In this document: piece by piece, positions 7,486 through 10,084 of the stretch
Layout: each line of letters begins with the position of its first letter
Numbering within the stretch: the stretch's first letter is position 1
From: Phoronis ovalis
Taxonomy: Eukaryota > Phoronida > Phoronidae
Assembly: GCA_028565635.1 (NCBI GenBank)
Contig: JAOXYB010068156.1
Location: 1-10,084, forward strand
Reading direction: 5' to 3'
DNA length: 10,084 nucleotides
Made by a program: the position numbers and the translations under genes
The notes under the pieces: model-generated
Seen by the model: the letters and a program-made list of their open reading frames with translations, nothing else
Told to the model about the DNA's origin: nothing
Databases searched by the model: none

Positions 7486-8461
7486 TCCCAGTCCGAATAA
7501 ATCAATCCGTTAGTGTTCCGTACCTTCTCAATTAACGTCTGTACTTAAATATAGTCAATTTTTGTTTATTATCTCGAAAAGCAGAAGAACGTTAATCCCT
7601 TTATTTATATATAAAGTGTCACGACAGTCTTGACACCAATCAAATTGCAGCTTACAATAATAGGTATAACAGTGGACTAAGAGGGCAAGGGGTTGATCAC
7701 ACACACATGCTGTACTGCCAGAGGTTATCTACAGTCCGCTAAGCAAAAAGCAAGCTCCCCGGCGATACCTATTCAGAATGAGTCATAATAATGATAGAAT
7801 AGACATGGTACCGGCGAAAGAGTAGTGATGCAATTGTCTCACGCTTGTTACCTTGAAGGAATGTAACAAAAATAGAGTATGATTAAGCCAACATTGGTTT
7901 GCCTATAAGTGCATGCTTGTCGCTAAATGTATCACTATAGTAATAGGCACGTACAATTAATGTAGGAGGTGGTAATGTAAGCTGTTCATGCATGGTGGCG
8001 ACCTCTTATTTTAATGAGGTGTACAGCAGACCACTTTACAGCATAGTTTGATGACGTCTGCCTCATGTCCACAATACATTTGGCATATGAGTTTCTCGCT
8101 CAGATGTTATGTGTCAGCTACCAGGTGCTCTGGTAATGTACCGAAGTTGCAGGTTCTTGTACTATTTTTTTTCACTATTGCAAGAGCTAGCCTTTGTCCT
8201 TCCTGCTTGACTGAAAAATGTTTCGTCTTTAGCTGTTTCCTCTTCAATGTGAATGAAGTAGTAACCTCATTAGTGTTAATCCTTGATTCAACAAATTTTA
8301 CCAACAATATTCTCTTATAATCTTTGTAAACATAATTTGGTGCAACTATGCCTGTTGCAATATTAATCAAAGGTTCTGGTTCCACCATCAACAGTAAAAG
8401 GATTTCCAAAACATTCTCTGAACACTCTAGTTATGCTCTGTATGTTTATCTGATCTTTAGA
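7461..8461 (-). pseudogene. Decayed mobile-element-like gene, left copy
   Basis: Read on the minus strand from about 8461, the frames carry, in order: RVFRECFGNPFTVDG; then after a shift PLINIATGIVAPNYVYKDYK and VTTSFTLKRKQLKTKHF (8371-8230); NSTRTCNFGTLPEHLVADT (to about 8107); NKRSPPCMNSLHYHLL (8010-7964); and a terminal SDWDSDNDTSY with TAA at 7463-7461. The order and motifs fit a large family of uncharacterised proteins, abundant in mollusc, cnidarian and arthropod gene sets, that also carry TGCDTTS and a Cys-rich tail. Against the copy at 8530-9239, the left copy keeps the upstream NPF/LINIATG block but has lost the middle block with the CDT motif. Unrelated sequence (about 7490-7870) sits where the Cys-rich tail should be. 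Stops and frameshifts make it non-functional. The open frame at 8107-8409 on this strand is a surviving piece; the plus-strand frame at 8048-8320 is a shadow. Confidence 0.65.
7490..7870. other. Unassigned segment within the left copy
   Basis: Homology to the right copy stops near 7870-7880 and resumes near 7490, so about 380 bases here have no counterpart in 8960-9225. It is less AT-rich than its surroundings and contains TTTATATATAAAT (about 7599-7613), which reads as a TATA-like element on either strand. It may be a separate insertion or a replacement of the Cys-rich-tail region. I see no terminal repeats or open frame in it. Confidence 0.4.
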
Positions 8462-8529
8462 TATTGCCAGTGCAGTATTGAATGCTATTTTGTCCACACA
8501 TACATTTGAAGTTCCTCAGCATGACACTC

Positions 8530-9239
8530 CTTTGTGGACAAATGGGAATAGATATAGTTTGGTTTAGAACAGGAACCAGGAAAAGCACCATATAAATTCT
8601 AATATATGTGGTTGCAAATAAAATAGGTGTACCAACAATCCTACCTGCATTCCATACTTTTATCGAGTGTGATACAGCACTAGGTGTTTTATAGGAATAG
8701 AAAGGACAAGGGCTCAGAAAATAGAAAAAAATATCAGTACAAGAACCTGTGCAACGTTGGTTCGTCACCAGAACACCTAAGAGTTGACACAGAAGATTTG
8801 TGAAACTTGTATGCCAAAAGTAGTCAATAAACTATGATATAAATGTTCTGCCGTTCACATCACCAAAATAAGAGGTTGCCACCATACATGAACGGCTTAC
8901 ACTACCACCTCCTGCGTGCCAATTACCAGTAACATTTGGGGACAGGCACTTGTAGCAAAACTGATTTTGCCGAGCCCCCAAGGATATGGTTGGAAACTAA
9001 ATGAAACAAAATCAAAAGTAACCAGTGCTAATGACACAGGAGTCTGCTCCAAAAGAAATCAAGGAGCTTACAGCATGTAAATGCAAGTCACAATGTTCGA
9101 CACGAAAATGTGTGTTTAAGCGAGCTGGTCTGAACTGCTCCATCATGAGCATGTGGATTAGACGAAATCAACGGTGCGACAATTACACATATAGGTCTAA
9201 AGATGAAAGTATGGACTTGGATGATAGTTCATACTAATA
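8530..9239 (+). pseudogene. Decayed mobile-element-like gene, right copy, CXC tail
   Basis: Four blocks on the plus strand lie in shifting frames. (1) 8539-8691: QMGIDIVWFRTGTRKSTI, a stop, then VVANKIGVPTILPAFHTF and IECDTALGVL, the family's FHAFTGCDTTS-like motif. (2) 8759-8929: GSSPEHLRVDTEDL, three stops, then FCRSHHQNKRLPP and GLHYHLLRANYQ. (3) 8931-9023: NIWGQALVAKLILPSPQ and GYGWKLNETKSKVT. (4) 9022-9237: PVLMTQESAPKEIKELTA, then CKCKSQCSTRKCVFKRAGLNC, ending SMDLDDSSY and a stop. Block 4 is the Cys-rich CXC-like tail (C-x-C-x3-C-x4-C-x8-C); the Cys pair usually following LNCSIM is degraded. The CDT and upstream acidic motifs recall PIN/XPG-like nucleases, but that is inference. Stops and at least two frameshifts (8929/8931, 9022-9025) show it is dead. 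It is head to head with the left copy. Confidence 0.7.
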
Positions 9240-9310
9240 AATTAAAATCTGAAACATTTAATATATAGTTGATTATTTTATTCCTTCAGGATGTCATTAC
9301 TTAAATACCA

Positions 9311-9878
9311 CGCCAAGCTTAAGGTAACGATTTCTGTTTGGCACAATTTATTCACACCTTATAGTTCAAGGTAAATTTTAGCTATTTAAGTGAAAAGATA
9401 TATAAATAAAAGTATATACTCACACGGCACATTCCAAAGTATACAACTCAAACTTCAATATGCAACTCAAACACACAAAAACACACACAAAGTAAAATTA
9501 CAAAAAATTGAGAAGTTATTTTGTAGCTATATATCTAAAGATTATTTGTGCAAATGATAAATTTCAACTATACAGCTTTAGTGGTGTTTGACTTATATTC
9601 TTTTGAATTTTACACTTCCGAAAACTTAACTCAATGCATGGTGTCTGTACAGATCACAGGATCTACTCAGAGAAAAATTAATTATGGATTTAAAAAGTTT
9701 AAGTTGTATAATTTCAAAATATGTATACCTTTGTCTGTAAACCTTTTCAATTCATTTAATTAGCTAAAATTTAGCTACAAGCATAACTGTGAATAAATTG
9801 TGCGGAACAATATTTGCTATGGTAAGTTGTAAAGATGTGCATAATATTTTCATTATTCTATTGCTGTGCTGTTATCCA
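9311..9878. mobile_element. Non-autonomous inverted-repeat element (MITE-like)
   Basis: The left inverted repeat (about 9318-9383) includes GTTTGGCACAATTTATTCACA and TAAATTTTAGCT. The right one (about 9762-9826) reads, on the minus strand, GTTCCGCACAATTTATTCACA and TAAATTTTAGCT. The homologous left arm lacks this sequence, reading TACCATATACAAAC straight across, which confirms an insertion. CCA flanks both sides (9308-9310, 9876-9878) and may be a 3-bp target duplication. About 50 bases right of the right repeat (9827-9875) are not matched on the left, so the true right edge is uncertain. No transposase is encoded; the frame at 9548-9763 shows no recognisable protein. Confidence 0.75.
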
Positions 9879-10026
9879 TATACAAACTGTATTTGAAATA
9901 TATTACATAAAATAGAATATGCAATTTAGAGTTGCTATTAACATTTATTTTCATATTTAGATACCAAGAATGCAAAAAATCACTAGCCAAACAGAGAAAA
10001 TATGTTTAATAGAAAATGCACTTGCG

Positions 10027-10039
10027 TGACCTTTGACCT
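10027..10039 (-). promoter_or_regulatory. Perfect DR1 nuclear receptor motif (right arm)
   Basis: TGACCTTTGACCT on the plus strand is AGGTCAAAGGTCA on the minus strand, an ideal direct repeat spaced by one base, as bound by RXR, HNF4 and COUP-TF class receptors. It lies in the element's 3' flank and is the inverted counterpart of 7232-7244. Function is untested. Confidence 0.35.
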
Positions 10040-10084
10040 CATTGTGTACTTTAATAAAGTACAAAGTACAATTTATTTGTTGTT

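Larger units (their letters stand above)
9225..10084 (+). repeat. Right arm of the long inverted repeat, interrupted
   Basis: 9225-9310 and 9876-10084 together are the inverted counterpart of 7200-7485. The gap between them is the insertion at about 9311-9878. Homology continues to the end of the window, so the arm may extend beyond it. Confidence 0.9.

Noticed and set aside
8048-8320. 90-codon plus-strand frame with Cys and hydrophobic runs
   Set aside because: It is antisense to the left pseudogene copy, whose minus-strand reading carries the family blocks.
8457-8768. 103-codon minus-strand frame
   Set aside because: It is antisense to the right pseudogene copy, whose plus-strand blocks (VWFRTGT, FHTFIECDT) match a family; the minus reading matches nothing I know.
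9548-9763. 71-codon plus-strand frame
   Set aside because: Lies inside the MITE-like insertion, shows no recognised motif and has AT-rich random composition.

Overview
The window looks like strongly AT-rich animal nuclear DNA, most likely from a bivalve or other mollusc. I infer this from spliced coding exons with strong GTAAGT donors, a LINE 3' end with a pentamer tail, and dense short-repeat and inverted-repeat elements of the kind common in marine invertebrates. Nothing points to a prokaryote or an organelle. No complete gene lies in the window.

Minus strand, 2557-3541: the best genuine gene. Two coding exons (3378-3541 and 2557-2763) join in matching phase through a strong donor and a strong pyrimidine-rich acceptor. 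They give the first ~124 residues of a protein with an N-terminal death effector domain (DED), the helical bundle of FADD, caspase-8/10 and c-FLIP type apoptosis and innate-immunity proteins. The gene continues towards position 1 and probably out of the window. A 5'-truncated LINE (about 1845-2335) sits in its second intron or 3' flank, in opposite orientation.

Positions 4230-5261 are repeat-derived: a GC-richer composite interspersed repeat holding two short minisatellites, a G/C-rich hairpin motif, and a 16-bp minisatellite. Position 5820 starts a weak candidate first exon on the plus strand with a strong splice donor.

Positions 6715-10084 are the most structured part. Two decayed copies of one mobile-element-like gene lie head to head: a minus-strand copy (about 7461-8461) and a plus-strand copy (about 8530-9239). 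Both have frameshifts and stops. The plus copy keeps the family's TGCDT-like block, an LPP...HLLRANYQ-like block, a GYGW block and a C-terminal cysteine-rich (CXC-like) tail. The minus copy keeps an upstream block that the plus copy lacks. Their 3' flanks match as a long inverted repeat (7200-7485 against 9225-9310 plus 9876-10084). The right flank is interrupted by a non-autonomous inverted-repeat element (about 9311-9878) that the left copy lacks. The left flank is itself part of a diverged tandem duplication. Nuclear-receptor DR1-like motifs recur in these flanks.
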